Shown here: positions 8,123-15,837 of the stretch, piece by piece | How positions within the stretch are numbered: the stretch's first letter is position 1 | How the letters are laid out: the number at the start of each line of letters is the position of its first letter | Assembly: GCA_020721905.1 (NCBI GenBank) | Contig: DYLU01000016.1 | Location: forward strand, 1 to 49,608 | Length of the DNA: 49,608 nt | Direction: 5' to 3' | DNA from: Leptospira biflexa | Lineage (GTDB): Bacteria; Spirochaetota; UBA4802; UB4802 | Made by a program: the position numbers and the translations under genes | Notes under the pieces: generated by a model | Database searches by the model: none | What the model was told of the DNA's origin: nothing | The model's input: the letters and a program-made list of their open reading frames with translations, nothing else

Positions 8123-9811
8123 ATGCCAGATATGAAGAATATAACTTTTATAACAGCAATAATCATCCTCTTCATCTTAATTTTTGTGATAGTATGCTAC
8201 TGTTTAATTTATTCCGAACAAATTAGCCGATTACAAATAAGCGGTATCAATATATCAAAAAATTGGGATATATGTTATTGCAAAATTAAAGAGTGTAATA
8301 ATTGTACATATCAAAAGATTTCATTTCCTTCTTATTTTACAAATGGTCTTCTGAAATATAGTGGTAATTTTCGGGGTTATGTGGTTGTAACAAAAAAAAT
8401 AATAATTCCTGATACGTGGAAATCTCAACCTCTTATGCTATCACTTGGAAAAATTGGTGATGCTGATCAAACGTATGTTAACGGTTATTATATAGGCAAA
8501 ACGGGTGAATTCCCTCCCCAAGAATTTTCACAATGGAACAAATATCGTTATTATTTAATAAAACCACATATCATACGTTATGGGAAGTCTAATACAATCA
8601 CCATATTTGTATCATGCATGGCATATAACAGAATTGTGGGTAATATGTATATAGTACCAATAAATTTACATGTTTTTGATTTTATAAATGATATAAGTAT
8701 GTTAACTTTATTATTGCCTTTGTATTTGGATATTGGTATTGGAATAACCTTTTTATTTATATTTGTACTTTTATGTTATGCAGAAAAAGATAGAATAAAA
8801 TATATTTCTTTTATTCTACAAATGATACCAGGTGTATTAGTAATTGCAGAATCATCCCTTAATATGTCGTTATATTATGATTCAATTGTACGTTTGCGTA
8901 TATTTGCTATTGGATGGACTCTTTTAGTTTTCTTTCATATTATGTTTCTACATCGCATATATAATTATGAAAGAAAACCTATTGAGATAATTTTAGCCAT
9001 TATCACAGGTATACTTGTATTGCTTATTGTACAGGTAAAAACTATCTTGCATATCAAATATGCTGGTTTGATTGTGATTTTTGTGTTAACTCCTCTAGCA
9101 ATTTATAATCTTTCACTTCATATCGATCGGCTTATTAAGAAGGATGAATTTGCAAAACTATTTTTCCTGATAGGTTTGATACTTGCAGTAACTGCTTCGC
9201 ATGATGGTATAGTGTATTGTTCGCTATTTACTTTTAAGATATATTCGTTGTGTGGGTATGAGTTTACATCTCCAATATTTCAATACACATCATTTTTAAT
9301 ATTTATTGGAGCTGGCCTTATTATTGTGTATCAATATACTACCATGGCTAAGGAAATTGAAAATATGAATCTTATTCTTGAAAAGAGGGTGGAAGAACGT
9401 ACAAAAGAGCTTACGTATTCATTGGAAAATTTATCAAAAGCTATTGAATTTGGTGTATTTTCCCTAACAACAAAAACATCCCCTTACTTTTCCCCTCACC
9501 TCAAACCAAAAATAACACAGGCAATAGTATTCATAAACAATAACTATCGTGATACTATATCGCGTGAAGGGTTAGCTTCAATGGTAAACCTTCATCACGA
9601 TTATTTTAGCAAGGCATTTAAATATTATACTGGTAAATCAGTGAATGAGTATATTTATGAGTTGAGGGTAAAAGAAGCAATTAGATTATTACTTGAAAGC
9701 AAAATGAATATCTTAGACATAGCTTTATACGTAGGTTTTGATAGTGTTAAAACGTTTAATTGTGCTTTTAAAAAAATAACCAGAAAAAATCCATCCCAAT
9801 ACAGAAAATAA
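8123..9811 (+). CDS. Membrane-anchored AraC-family regulator with 7TM sensor
   Basis: The protein has 562 residues. An N-terminal membrane segment (about 5-30) is followed by an extracytoplasmic jelly-roll domain (about 60-190; GDADQTYVNGYYIGKTG is typical of 7TMR-DISM/sugar-binding-like folds). Seven or so membrane segments span about 200-405. A coiled coil follows (ENMNLILEKRVEERTKEL), and a C-terminal AraC HTH domain lies at about 470-560, with both helix-turn-helix units (ASMVNLHHDYFSKAF and ILDIALYVGFDSVKTF) and the terminal P-x-x-Y-R. It would sense an external ligand and bind DNA from the membrane. The start is uncertain (ATG 8123 or 8132), with no Shine-Dalgarno. The gene is noticeably more AT-rich than its neighbours and lacks the iterated octamer. 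Confidence 0.88.
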   Translation: MPDMKNITFITAIIILFILIFVIVCYCLIYSEQISRLQISGINISKNWDICYCKIKECNNCTYQKISFPSYFTNGLLKYSGNFRGYVVVTKKIIIPDTWKSQPLMLSLGKIGDADQTYVNGYYIGKTGEFPPQEFSQWNKYRYYLIKPHIIRYGKSNTITIFVSCMAYNRIVGNMYIVPINLHVFDFINDISMLTLLLPLYLDIGIGITFLFIFVLLCYAEKDRIKYISFILQMIPGVLVIAESSLNMSLYYDSIVRLRIFAIGWTLLVFFHIMFLHRIYNYERKPIEIILAIITGILVLLIVQVKTILHIKYAGLIVIFVLTPLAIYNLSLHIDRLIKKDEFAKLFFLIGLILAVTASHDGIVYCSLFTFKIYSLCGYEFTSPIFQYTSFLIFIGAGLIIVYQYTTMAKEIENMNLILEKRVEERTKELTYSLENLSKAIEFGVFSLTTKTSPYFSPHLKPKITQAIVFINNNYRDTISREGLASMVNLHHDYFSKAFKYYTGKSVNEYIYELRVKEAIRLLLESKMNILDIALYVGFDSVKTFNCAFKKITRKNPSQYRK

Positions 9812-9941
9812 GTATATCAATTTATTTCATTTTAGCATTCCTCCTGATTGGTCATTTTTAGAAATTTCCACAATTGACGAGACAAACACTGCCAATTTCA
9901 GTTACTAATTAATCATACGACAAAAAGTATGGAGGTTTGAT

Positions 9942-10751
9942 ATGCGTTTAAAAAGTTTTTCAGGTTTTATTATGTTTATGCTCATGCTATGTATCTTAAT
10001 TTCAGAAAATCCCCACAAAAAAACAATGCAAGCAATAGCATGTACTAAGGATGATTGGACAGAATGTGCAGTTGAAAAACAAAAATTGCAATGGATTGAA
10101 TATGCACCTGACTGGAAATTCTTGGAGAAAAAAAATGATGTCTTGATATATAAAAGAAAACTGCCTTCTGGTATTGTACAATGCAAAGCTGAAAAAATAA
10201 TTTATGCAAAACCCGAGGTTATTGAACAGTTGGTGAGGGATGTACCTGCTTATGCAGAATTTATGCATAAATGTTTTTTGGCTGAAACAATAAAAAAGTT
10301 TAGTGACGAGGACCTTGTCATCCATAATGCAACGGCTATGCCATGGCCTTTGCAGCCCAGAGATGGAGTTGTCAGAACACAAGTGTCAATGGATTGGGAT
10401 TATGGTAGGTTTGAAGTTTTGTGCTATGGCCTACATTCACCGGAAAGCGAAAAATGGGTTCCAAAGATTGCTGGATATACTCGGATGTATGAAGTATCAG
10501 TATATATGATTGCGCATATTTTAGATAGAGAAAAAGCAAAGTGTTTTTATATTATCCATGCAGATCCAACAGGAGTCCCACTTATTGCAGTCAACTTTTT
10601 AATGGATGTTTATCCCTATGAAACAATATTAAAGTTTGAACAGATGCTAAATCGACAGAAGTATATACAATTAGGTAAAAAATCAAAATACTTACATTTA
10701 ATAGAGGCCTTTTGTTCAAGAAAGCAAAAAGTCTTAAAGCAGATTGATTAA
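9942..10751 (+). CDS. START-domain (lipid-binding fold) protein
   Basis: The 269-residue protein has an N-terminal hydrophobic segment (about 8-24) that may be a signal or anchor. A START/SRPBCC domain follows: WKFLEKKNDVLIYKRKLP at its beginning, VIEQLVRDVPAYAEFM, the conserved PWPLQPRDGVVR, and HADPTGVPLIAVNFLMDVYP with the long C-terminal helix. START domains form a hydrophobic pocket for lipids or similar ligands. GGAGG is well placed before the ATG. The gene is followed after 41 bp by a membrane-protein gene with its own AGGAGG, and a terminator after that, so the two form an operon. The preceding AraC-type regulator on the same strand is a plausible controller (inference). Confidence 0.8.
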   Translation: MRLKSFSGFIMFMLMLCILISENPHKKTMQAIACTKDDWTECAVEKQKLQWIEYAPDWKFLEKKNDVLIYKRKLPSGIVQCKAEKIIYAKPEVIEQLVRDVPAYAEFMHKCFLAETIKKFSDEDLVIHNATAMPWPLQPRDGVVRTQVSMDWDYGRFEVLCYGLHSPESEKWVPKIAGYTRMYEVSVYMIAHILDREKAKCFYIIHADPTGVPLIAVNFLMDVYPYETILKFEQMLNRQKYIQLGKKSKYLHLIEAFCSRKQKVLKQID

Positions 10752-10792
10752 TATTTTCTATTAAAAAAATTTTTAGTAATGAGGAGGTCTAT

Positions 10793-11626
10793 ATGGTACA
10801 GGTTGACATTATATGGTCATATGCATTTGGTGCGTCGTTTGCGGCTGCTGCAGCCAGGCAGTTAGGGAAACAAGAGTCTCCATTTGTAAGCAAGTATTTT
10901 ATGTTTACGTTACTATTTTTGTCATTACTATTTGTCCCATCGGGAGTTTATTTATTATGGGAACATACACAATGGGAAACAATGCAGGTAGCAATTTCAA
11001 AGGATGACATCCCGTCGTGGTTGACAACTCTCTTTGTATTAACCAATGTTACACAGGGAATAGTAGGCTATTTTATTTCTTATAAGTTTGCCAGGGCTAA
11101 AAACTATTTTGCAGCTCATGTTAATTGGATAATAGCGTGGATTATTTTTTGGTTTATTTTAGTGTGCGGATGGGATTGTACCGGATACCAGCGTTTCTTA
11201 TACGATATGAGTGTTAATAATGGTGAACTTTGGGCACCAGGCAAGCATATGGGATTATCGTTCTTTTATAGTAGCAATGTTTGGTGGAGTCTAGTATTGA
11301 TGGCGCTTTTTTTTGCACCAATGCTAATTTATGGATATGTACAATTTATTAGAGAAGGCATGGAAAATGATCCTTCAATACCACAAGAAGCAATTCCCAG
11401 TCCAATAAAAATTCAAATTATAGTATTTGGTATTCAGTGGGTGGTTTCTTTAGCGTGTGCTATATTAGTTTCAATTTTAGTTATGCAACTGTATACATTA
11501 ACAGTAAGTTATATTGCTGCATACATAATTGGTATATTTTCATTTTCAATAGTAGCGTATTTTCTACTATTTAAGCGAGAGAAGATATTACACAAACTTT
11601 TAAAAACGCTTTATGGTAATGACTAA
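10793..11626 (+). CDS. Polytopic membrane protein, unknown
   Basis: The 277-residue protein has seven to eight hydrophobic segments and short loops. No signal peptide cleavage site or enzyme motif is recognised. Loop residues such as GWDCTGYQRF and WAPGKHMGLSFFYSSNVWW could line a binding site, but this is speculation. GAGGAGG lies just before the ATG. It is co-directional with the START-domain gene 41 bp upstream and ends before a strong hairpin terminator, so the pair probably acts together, perhaps in lipid or sterol-like ligand handling at the membrane. Confidence 0.7.
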   Translation: MVQVDIIWSYAFGASFAAAAARQLGKQESPFVSKYFMFTLLFLSLLFVPSGVYLLWEHTQWETMQVAISKDDIPSWLTTLFVLTNVTQGIVGYFISYKFARAKNYFAAHVNWIIAWIIFWFILVCGWDCTGYQRFLYDMSVNNGELWAPGKHMGLSFFYSSNVWWSLVLMALFFAPMLIYGYVQFIREGMENDPSIPQEAIPSPIKIQIIVFGIQWVVSLACAILVSILVMQLYTLTVSYIAAYIIGIFSFSIVAYFLLFKREKILHKLLKTLYGND

Positions 11627-11660
11627 TGGTAATAAAATAATGCCTGATTGTATATATTTA

Positions 11661-11703
11661 CTCCAATGAGATATGGTTTGCTATCTCATTGGAGATATTT
11701 TTA
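11661..11703 (+). terminator. Terminator of the START/membrane-protein operon
   Basis: A perfect 13-bp stem (11661-11673 with 11682-11694, CTCCAATGAGATA and its complement) has an 8-nt loop and is followed by ATATTTTTAAT. It lies 35 bp after the stop codon. It could act in either direction. Confidence 0.8.
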
Positions 11704-11932
11704 ATATAAAATTAACCTAATAAATACATTTTGTTTAATACTGATAGATTGTAAATCTTTAATATCTTAGTAACTGGCACTAATTGAAAAGTTTGCTATT
11801 TCATCAGAATTTTTATTGACAATTACATAGCATTATTTTTATGGTCAATAAAGAAGTTCCAGTAATAAATGCTGTAAAGACAAAAAATTTTTTTGAAAAA
11901 AGTATTTTTTTAAGTACATTGATAAGCAATAT

Positions 11933-12005
11933 TCCCCTGTAGCTCAGCCGGTAGAGCGAGTGGCTGTTAACCACCAGGTCGCAGGTTCGAGTCCTGCCGG
12001 GGGAG
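11933..12005 (+). tRNA. tRNA-Asn (GTT)
   Basis: The acceptor TCCCCTG pairs with CGGGGGA, discriminator G. The anticodon loop CTGTTAA gives GTT, and the T arm contains GGTTCGAGTCC. CCA is not encoded. A terminator hairpin follows at once, and a broken transposase lies about 100 bp beyond. Confidence 0.95.
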
Positions 12006-12007
12006 CA

Positions 12008-12036
12008 TAAAGTCTGCTGTAAAGGGCAGACTTTTT
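12008..12036 (+). terminator. Terminator of tRNA-Asn
   Basis: The stem AAAGTCTGC/GCAGACTTT with an 8-nt loop is followed by a T run. It starts three bases after the tRNA. Confidence 0.85.
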
Positions 12037-12107
12037 TAATTACTAAAATAAAATATAGCGACTGTTCACCTTTAGCTGTTCAGTGTCCTGTAGTTTGCAA
12101 ATTCCCT

Positions 12108-12413
12108 TCAATAGTAGGCAGTACAGCTGGTAGTGGCTGTTTGTGAACCGCCCCTACCATCGTCGGTTATAATAATAATCCCATATAAATGATTGGGCAT
12201 GACAATCCATTCACCCAAAACAACATAATGATATTGGTTGCCCAACCATTCCTATGATTTGCAAACCACATGCCCAACCTCGTTCAGCCGCATTTCCCCG
12301 TCCACCACATCACCAAAAAGATGCGCCCGATCCTGCGTGCAGAGGTTGATGAAATATGCTCACGGTTGCGTGTAATCGTATCCCTTCAGGCGGATGGAAC
12401 GGCGGTGGTGTTT
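12108..12413 (-). pseudogene. Decayed IS200-like / RAYT transposase fragment
   Basis: A single minus-strand frame reads, in order, RRSIRLKGYDYTQP, stop, AYFINLCTQDRAHLFGD, VVDGEMRLNEVG, stop, EWLGNQYHYVVLGEW, then IVMPNHLYGIIIITDDG. This matches the Y1/RAYT family layout (N-terminal RR-R-GYDYxxxxAYFVT, then GEMRLNExG, then the HUH motif). TGA and TAG interrupt it in frame. The HUH motif, normally MPNHxH, reads MPNHLY, so one catalytic His is lost. The frame ends at TGA 12108-12110, before the domain with the catalytic Tyr. The local GC content is visibly higher than the flanks. It is a dead fragment, and no intact copy or REP cluster is seen in the window. Confidence 0.82.
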
Positions 12414-12695
12414 TCACGGATCGTAAGGGGTCATAGCGTGATCTCTGCAAATTGGGCCACGAATATCTCTGGCAACCTCACCATGGCCATCATCAGGTGA
12501 TGAAGCAGGGTTTTTAACATCGCCTCCAGCACGGCTTTCGTCTCATCGGTCTGTATGGGCTCATCCACAGGTTCTCAAATCGCACAGGCTGTATCTCAGA
12601 GCCAGTTTTCCATGTTGGTTAATTCAAGACACATGTGTCATCTCATTTTAAAGAATCGTTATTCCACCAGTTTATCCCGGTGAAGTTGAGATTAA
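12414..12695. other. GC-richer intergenic block with a possible second gene fragment
   Basis: This continues the unusual composition of the transposase remnant. On the minus strand an open stretch (roughly 12570 down to 12440) reads as an amphipathic helical peptide, including EPVDEPIQTDETKAVLEAM, ending at a TGA. It has no start codon or ribosome site. It may be a piece of another imported gene; I do not recognise the family. Confidence 0.35.
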
Positions 12696-13571
12696 TTATA
12701 AAAACTTCACCTCATAATCCTTACGCAATGAATTTTTCACAAATTTAATGTCCGGATAACCAAGTGCTAGTACAGCATGAACGCGGTTATGTTTGAGAAT
12801 GTGTAATTTTTCTTTTATAACATGGGCACTATTAAGCGTTGCTGAGGCATAGCCAATAAAGCATGTTCCAAGCCCCATTGAGTGTGCAACAAGCGCTATA
12901 TTGTAAGCTGCGTACTGGCCATCCTCAACAGGCATGCTCCCTTCCATATCACTGTGAACAATAATTATGCAGGGAGCGCCATGAAACAAAAGGTCTTTGC
13001 CTTCCTTTGCCCTTTCCAGTCCCAATTTGACGGATTCATAATTATTTTTGTAGTAATGCAGAATTTTTTTGCCTGCAAATACCATTGATACATATCTGAG
13101 CAAAGGATTTTCAGCAATGGTATTAAGCTTAATAAAAAAATTTTTTATATCCTCAGCCAGCATTAATACTTTTTCCCTTCCATTAATAACAACAAATTGC
13201 CATCGCTGACAGTTGCTTGCTGATGGTGCAAGCACAGCAGATTCAATTAAATCATGAAGTATTTCTGTGCTTACAGTATCTGCTTTGAATCTTCGTACAC
13301 TTCTTCGTGAGTGAATAAAGCTTATTATGTCAAATGGTTTTATTTCATCTTGAATTAATGCTGTATGTCCAAATGAAAAAGCAGGTTTTTTTAACTCGTT
13401 AAAACGTATGGCATCAAATTTACATACGCAGTAGCAATGTGAGCAAAGAATGCAACCATCTTGCACAATAACAATCTCATTGTTTTGTAATGATAATATC
13501 TCTTTTGGACATATATCTACGCACTTTCTGCACAGTGTGCATTTATCCTTATCAATAATTGGACCAGTCAA
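12696..13571 (-). CDS. Ferredoxin-nitroreductase fusion protein
   Basis: About 292 residues. The N-terminus carries two [4Fe-4S] ferredoxin motifs (CTLCRKCVDICP and CILCSHCYCVC). A nitroreductase domain follows (about 85-285), with the FMN-binding SRRSVRRFK at its start, APSASNCQRWQFVVI, and the late GLGTCFIGY motif. Such fusions are putative FMN oxidoreductases fed by ferredoxin-type electrons; the substrate is unknown. The start is decided by the ribosome site: AGGAGG at 13578-13583 is 6 nt before a TTG at 13571. A longer frame beginning with TTG at 13589 would place the site inside the gene. It is a single gene downstream of the transposase-remnant region. Confidence 0.85.
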   Translation of the reverse strand: MTGPIIDKDKCTLCRKCVDICPKEILSLQNNEIVIVQDGCILCSHCYCVCKFDAIRFNELKKPAFSFGHTALIQDEIKPFDIISFIHSRRSVRRFKADTVSTEILHDLIESAVLAPSASNCQRWQFVVINGREKVLMLAEDIKNFFIKLNTIAENPLLRYVSMVFAGKKILHYYKNNYESVKLGLERAKEGKDLLFHGAPCIIIVHSDMEGSMPVEDGQYAAYNIALVAHSMGLGTCFIGYASATLNSAHVIKEKLHILKHNRVHAVLALGYPDIKFVKNSLRKDYEVKFL

Positions 13572-13808
13572 AAGGTACCTCCTCTTCAAATAATATATCG
13601 CAATTGTTATGCGTAATTTTATTCTAAAGCTATTACTCCACTACGATCCTGAATCAAGCTTGCTCAGATATATTGATGTTGCATAGTGAGATAGATTGTC
13701 GTTTAGGACTTCATCCAAAATCTATTATATGATTTCAGGTATTCATATGCTAATACTTGCTGATATTCACGAAAGGGTTTCAGGTTTGTAAAAAACTTAT
13801 ATCAGATA

Positions 13809-14225
13809 CTATAATAAATTAAATTGCTTTAAAATTGCATATACTTTTTTATCAACGGTTGCAAGTTTACGTAGTGCGGCCAATGCATGTTCCAACTTTG
13901 CTTCATTCATCATGACTTTTTGTTCAATGGGCTTAAGCGATGTCTTTCTGTCCCAGAAAGCAAATCCTAATGTGGCTGATGTAATTGCAATAAATACTGT
14001 TGTTAAAATCCATAAAAATGTCATTATTTGCTCAAAGCGTTTGTCTATTTGCTCAAAGCGCTTGTCTATCTGCTCAAAGCGTTTATCTATTTCGTTTAAT
14101 TTTGCTTCCAAACGGATAATCCTATCCCTATCCTCTAAAGTGTAAGGGACCTCTTTTGAATATAATGCACTATTTATTGAAAGAAAAGTAATTATAAGGC
14201 TAACAACTGTAATACATTGCTTCAT
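13809..14225 (-). CDS. Small coiled-coil membrane protein with heptad repeat
   Basis: The 138-residue protein has an N-terminal hydrophobic signal (about 5-20). A charged coiled coil follows, containing three consecutive copies of the heptad IDKRFEQ. A membrane segment lies at about 68-92 and a short cytoplasmic-type tail with more helix ends it. Proteins of this plan are common and poorly characterised, often near stress or accessory genes. No Shine-Dalgarno is evident close to the ATG. Function is unknown. Confidence 0.6.
   Translation of the reverse strand: MKQCITVVSLIITFLSINSALYSKEVPYTLEDRDRIIRLEAKLNEIDKRFEQIDKRFEQIDKRFEQIMTFLWILTTVFIAITSATLGFAFWDRKTSLKPIEQKVMMNEAKLEHALAALRKLATVDKKVYAILKQFNLL
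14029..14091 (-). repeat. 21-bp tandem repeat, three units
   Basis: Three units start at 14029, 14050 and 14071 (plus-strand TGCTCAAAGCGTTTGTCTAT with one or two changes). Each encodes the heptad IDKRFEQ of the coiled-coil gene. The near-identity indicates recent duplication. Confidence 0.9.
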
Positions 14226-14445
14226 AGCGTAGTGTTTACCCTCTCCTTACTGATTAAATGGTACTGTTTATTATCTTTTATCACTTTTGCTAAACTGTAG
14301 CTTGAATTCTTCTCAAATATATTGATTACATATATCGCAACATATATTATTTTTTTAATTTTGTCAATATATTATTATATAGTTGTAGCGGATGTAACTA
14401 TATCATTGAAAAATCTCAATACGTAAAAAATATCCAATAGCGACG

Positions 14446-14480
14446 TAAAAAAATAAAAGGGCTGCTTTTAAGCAACCCTT
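14446..14480 (-). terminator. Terminator of the GAPDH gene
   Basis: On the minus strand a hairpin AAGGGTTGC/GCAGCCCTT with one mismatch is followed by TTTTATTTTTTT. It lies about 33 bp after the stop codon, which is standard for an intrinsic terminator. Confidence 0.8.
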
Positions 14481-14512
14481 ATATAATGTGAAAAAAGTTT
14501 TTTCTTAAGTTA

Positions 14513-15661
14513 CTATCGCCTGCCCGTAACAAGGTCATACAGGCGTGACAGTGAACTCACATACCCAAATTCATTGTCATACCAGAAATTGAGATCAACC
14601 ATGGTATAGTAATTTTCGCCTCGTTTGGTTGTACGGTGATGAGTAAACTCAGCATCATAGATAGTAGAATAGGTACTGCCTATAATATCTGAGCTGACGA
14701 GCTGCTTTTCAGAGTAATACATAATATCAGGATTCTTTTCTGAATATTGTTTAAATATGTTATGGATGTATTTATTGTCATATTCACCCAGCAATGAAAC
14801 ATCCAGTATAATGATAGAACCGGTATTCACCGGAACACGTATTGAAGACGCCTGAGAACCAATACCCAATGTCTGTACTTCCGGGATGACCTCCAGTACC
14901 GCTTTGGCAGCACCTGTACTTGTTGGTATCATGTTGTTTAATATACTGCGGCGTTTACGGGTGTCCTTATCGCCATCCTTTGGCAGCACATCAAGCGTTG
15001 ACTGTGAATTGGTAACCGCATGGACAGTGGTCAGGGCATACGAGATAAACTTGTCGCCAAAATGGTCAACCAGCGCTTTTATTGGTGGTGCGCAACAATT
15101 AGTAGTACATGATGCATTAGAAATAATGGAATGTTTGTTACCATCATATTTGTCAAAGTTAACTCCGCCAACTACGGTTATTGAATCTTCAGGAATCTGT
15201 TTGCCTTTATCCTTTACTTTAAACGGTGCAGTAAGTATAACCTTCTTTGCATGGTTCAGATGTCCCCTGAGCGAATTGTCATCATTGCGCGTTGGGTCAA
15301 GCATCTTGCCGGTGGTGTCAAAAACCACATCAACACCGTATTTATTCCAGGGTATACTGCCCGGTACGCGAAATTCAGGCTCATTTAACCATATCAGCTT
15401 TACACCATTGAGATATACATGACCATCTTTAACTGCAACCGCATTTTTTCCGTTAAATCCACCAATGAACGAATCAAAGGTGCCATACGTTGAATCATAT
15501 TTAAGATAGGTTGCTAAATCATCTAACGATGTACCCGTTTTTCTACCGGTGGCAATGACAATTTCTTTATGCTGCTTTTTTGCAGCATACAGCCATACCA
15601 AAAGCTTCCCAATCCGGCCTATGCCCATTACACCTATAGGTGCATCCGGTGATACTGCCAT
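14513..15661 (-). CDS. gap: Glyceraldehyde-3-phosphate dehydrogenase, divergent long form
   Basis: This phosphorylating GAPDH-type enzyme would oxidise glyceraldehyde 3-phosphate with NAD(P) in glycolysis. The Rossmann motif is GIGRIGKLL. The catalytic site is SNASCTTNC with the nucleophile at Cys185, the general base His is in TTVHAVTNSQ, and NNMIPTSTGAAKAV and WYDNEFGYVSSL are conserved. At 382 residues it is some 45 longer than the usual 335-340, mostly from extra segments in the N-terminal half and before the C-terminal WYDNE motif. GGAGG sits before the ATG. The stop region reads TAG TAA, and the TAG lies inside a copy of the iterated octamer. It is downstream of the PPDK-like gene on the same strand, 176 bp apart. 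Confidence 0.88.
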   Translation of the reverse strand: MAVSPDAPIGVMGIGRIGKLLVWLYAAKKQHKEIVIATGRKTGTSLDDLATYLKYDSTYGTFDSFIGGFNGKNAVAVKDGHVYLNGVKLIWLNEPEFRVPGSIPWNKYGVDVVFDTTGKMLDPTRNDDNSLRGHLNHAKKVILTAPFKVKDKGKQIPEDSITVVGGVNFDKYDGNKHSIISNASCTTNCCAPPIKALVDHFGDKFISYALTTVHAVTNSQSTLDVLPKDGDKDTRKRRSILNNMIPTSTGAAKAVLEVIPEVQTLGIGSQASSIRVPVNTGSIIILDVSLLGEYDNKYIHNIFKQYSEKNPDIMYYSEKQLVSSDIIGSTYSTIYDAEFTHHRTTKRGENYYTMVDLNFWYDNEFGYVSSLSRLYDLVTGRR

Positions 15662-15837
15662 AATAATCCTCCATATGCTTATATTGTATTATACTATCAA
15701 GCAGGACCTCATCCCATACCCAGTATTTCTATATATAAATTAAAGTAATTACTGACAGAAATAATGTAAAATTTACATAGCTTAGGTCAATTGAAAAAGT
15801 TAGTTTAAAATTTTCAAGCTTTTTTATATATAGTATG

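Noticed and set aside
11816-11844. TTGACA at 11816 as promoter of tRNA-Asn
   Set aside because: The -35 box is perfect, but no -10-like hexamer lies at 16-18 bp and the tRNA is about 90 bp away.
12270-12500. Plus-strand open frame of 76 codons beside the transposase remnant
   Set aside because: It is antisense to the RAYT remnant, which is explained by recognisable transposase motifs on the minus strand.
11933-12695. Integrated element using tRNA-Asn as attachment site
   Set aside because: A transposase remnant is present, but I find no duplicated 3' end of the tRNA, no integrase and no second boundary.
13590-13808. A minus-strand peptide tail (FTNLKPFREYQQVLAYEYL) ending near 13711
   Set aside because: It looks protein-like but has no start, no ribosome site and no family I can name; too weak to call a gene remnant.
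14886-15422. Plus-strand open frame of 178 codons
   Set aside because: It is antisense to the GAPDH gene, with composition typical of a shadow frame.
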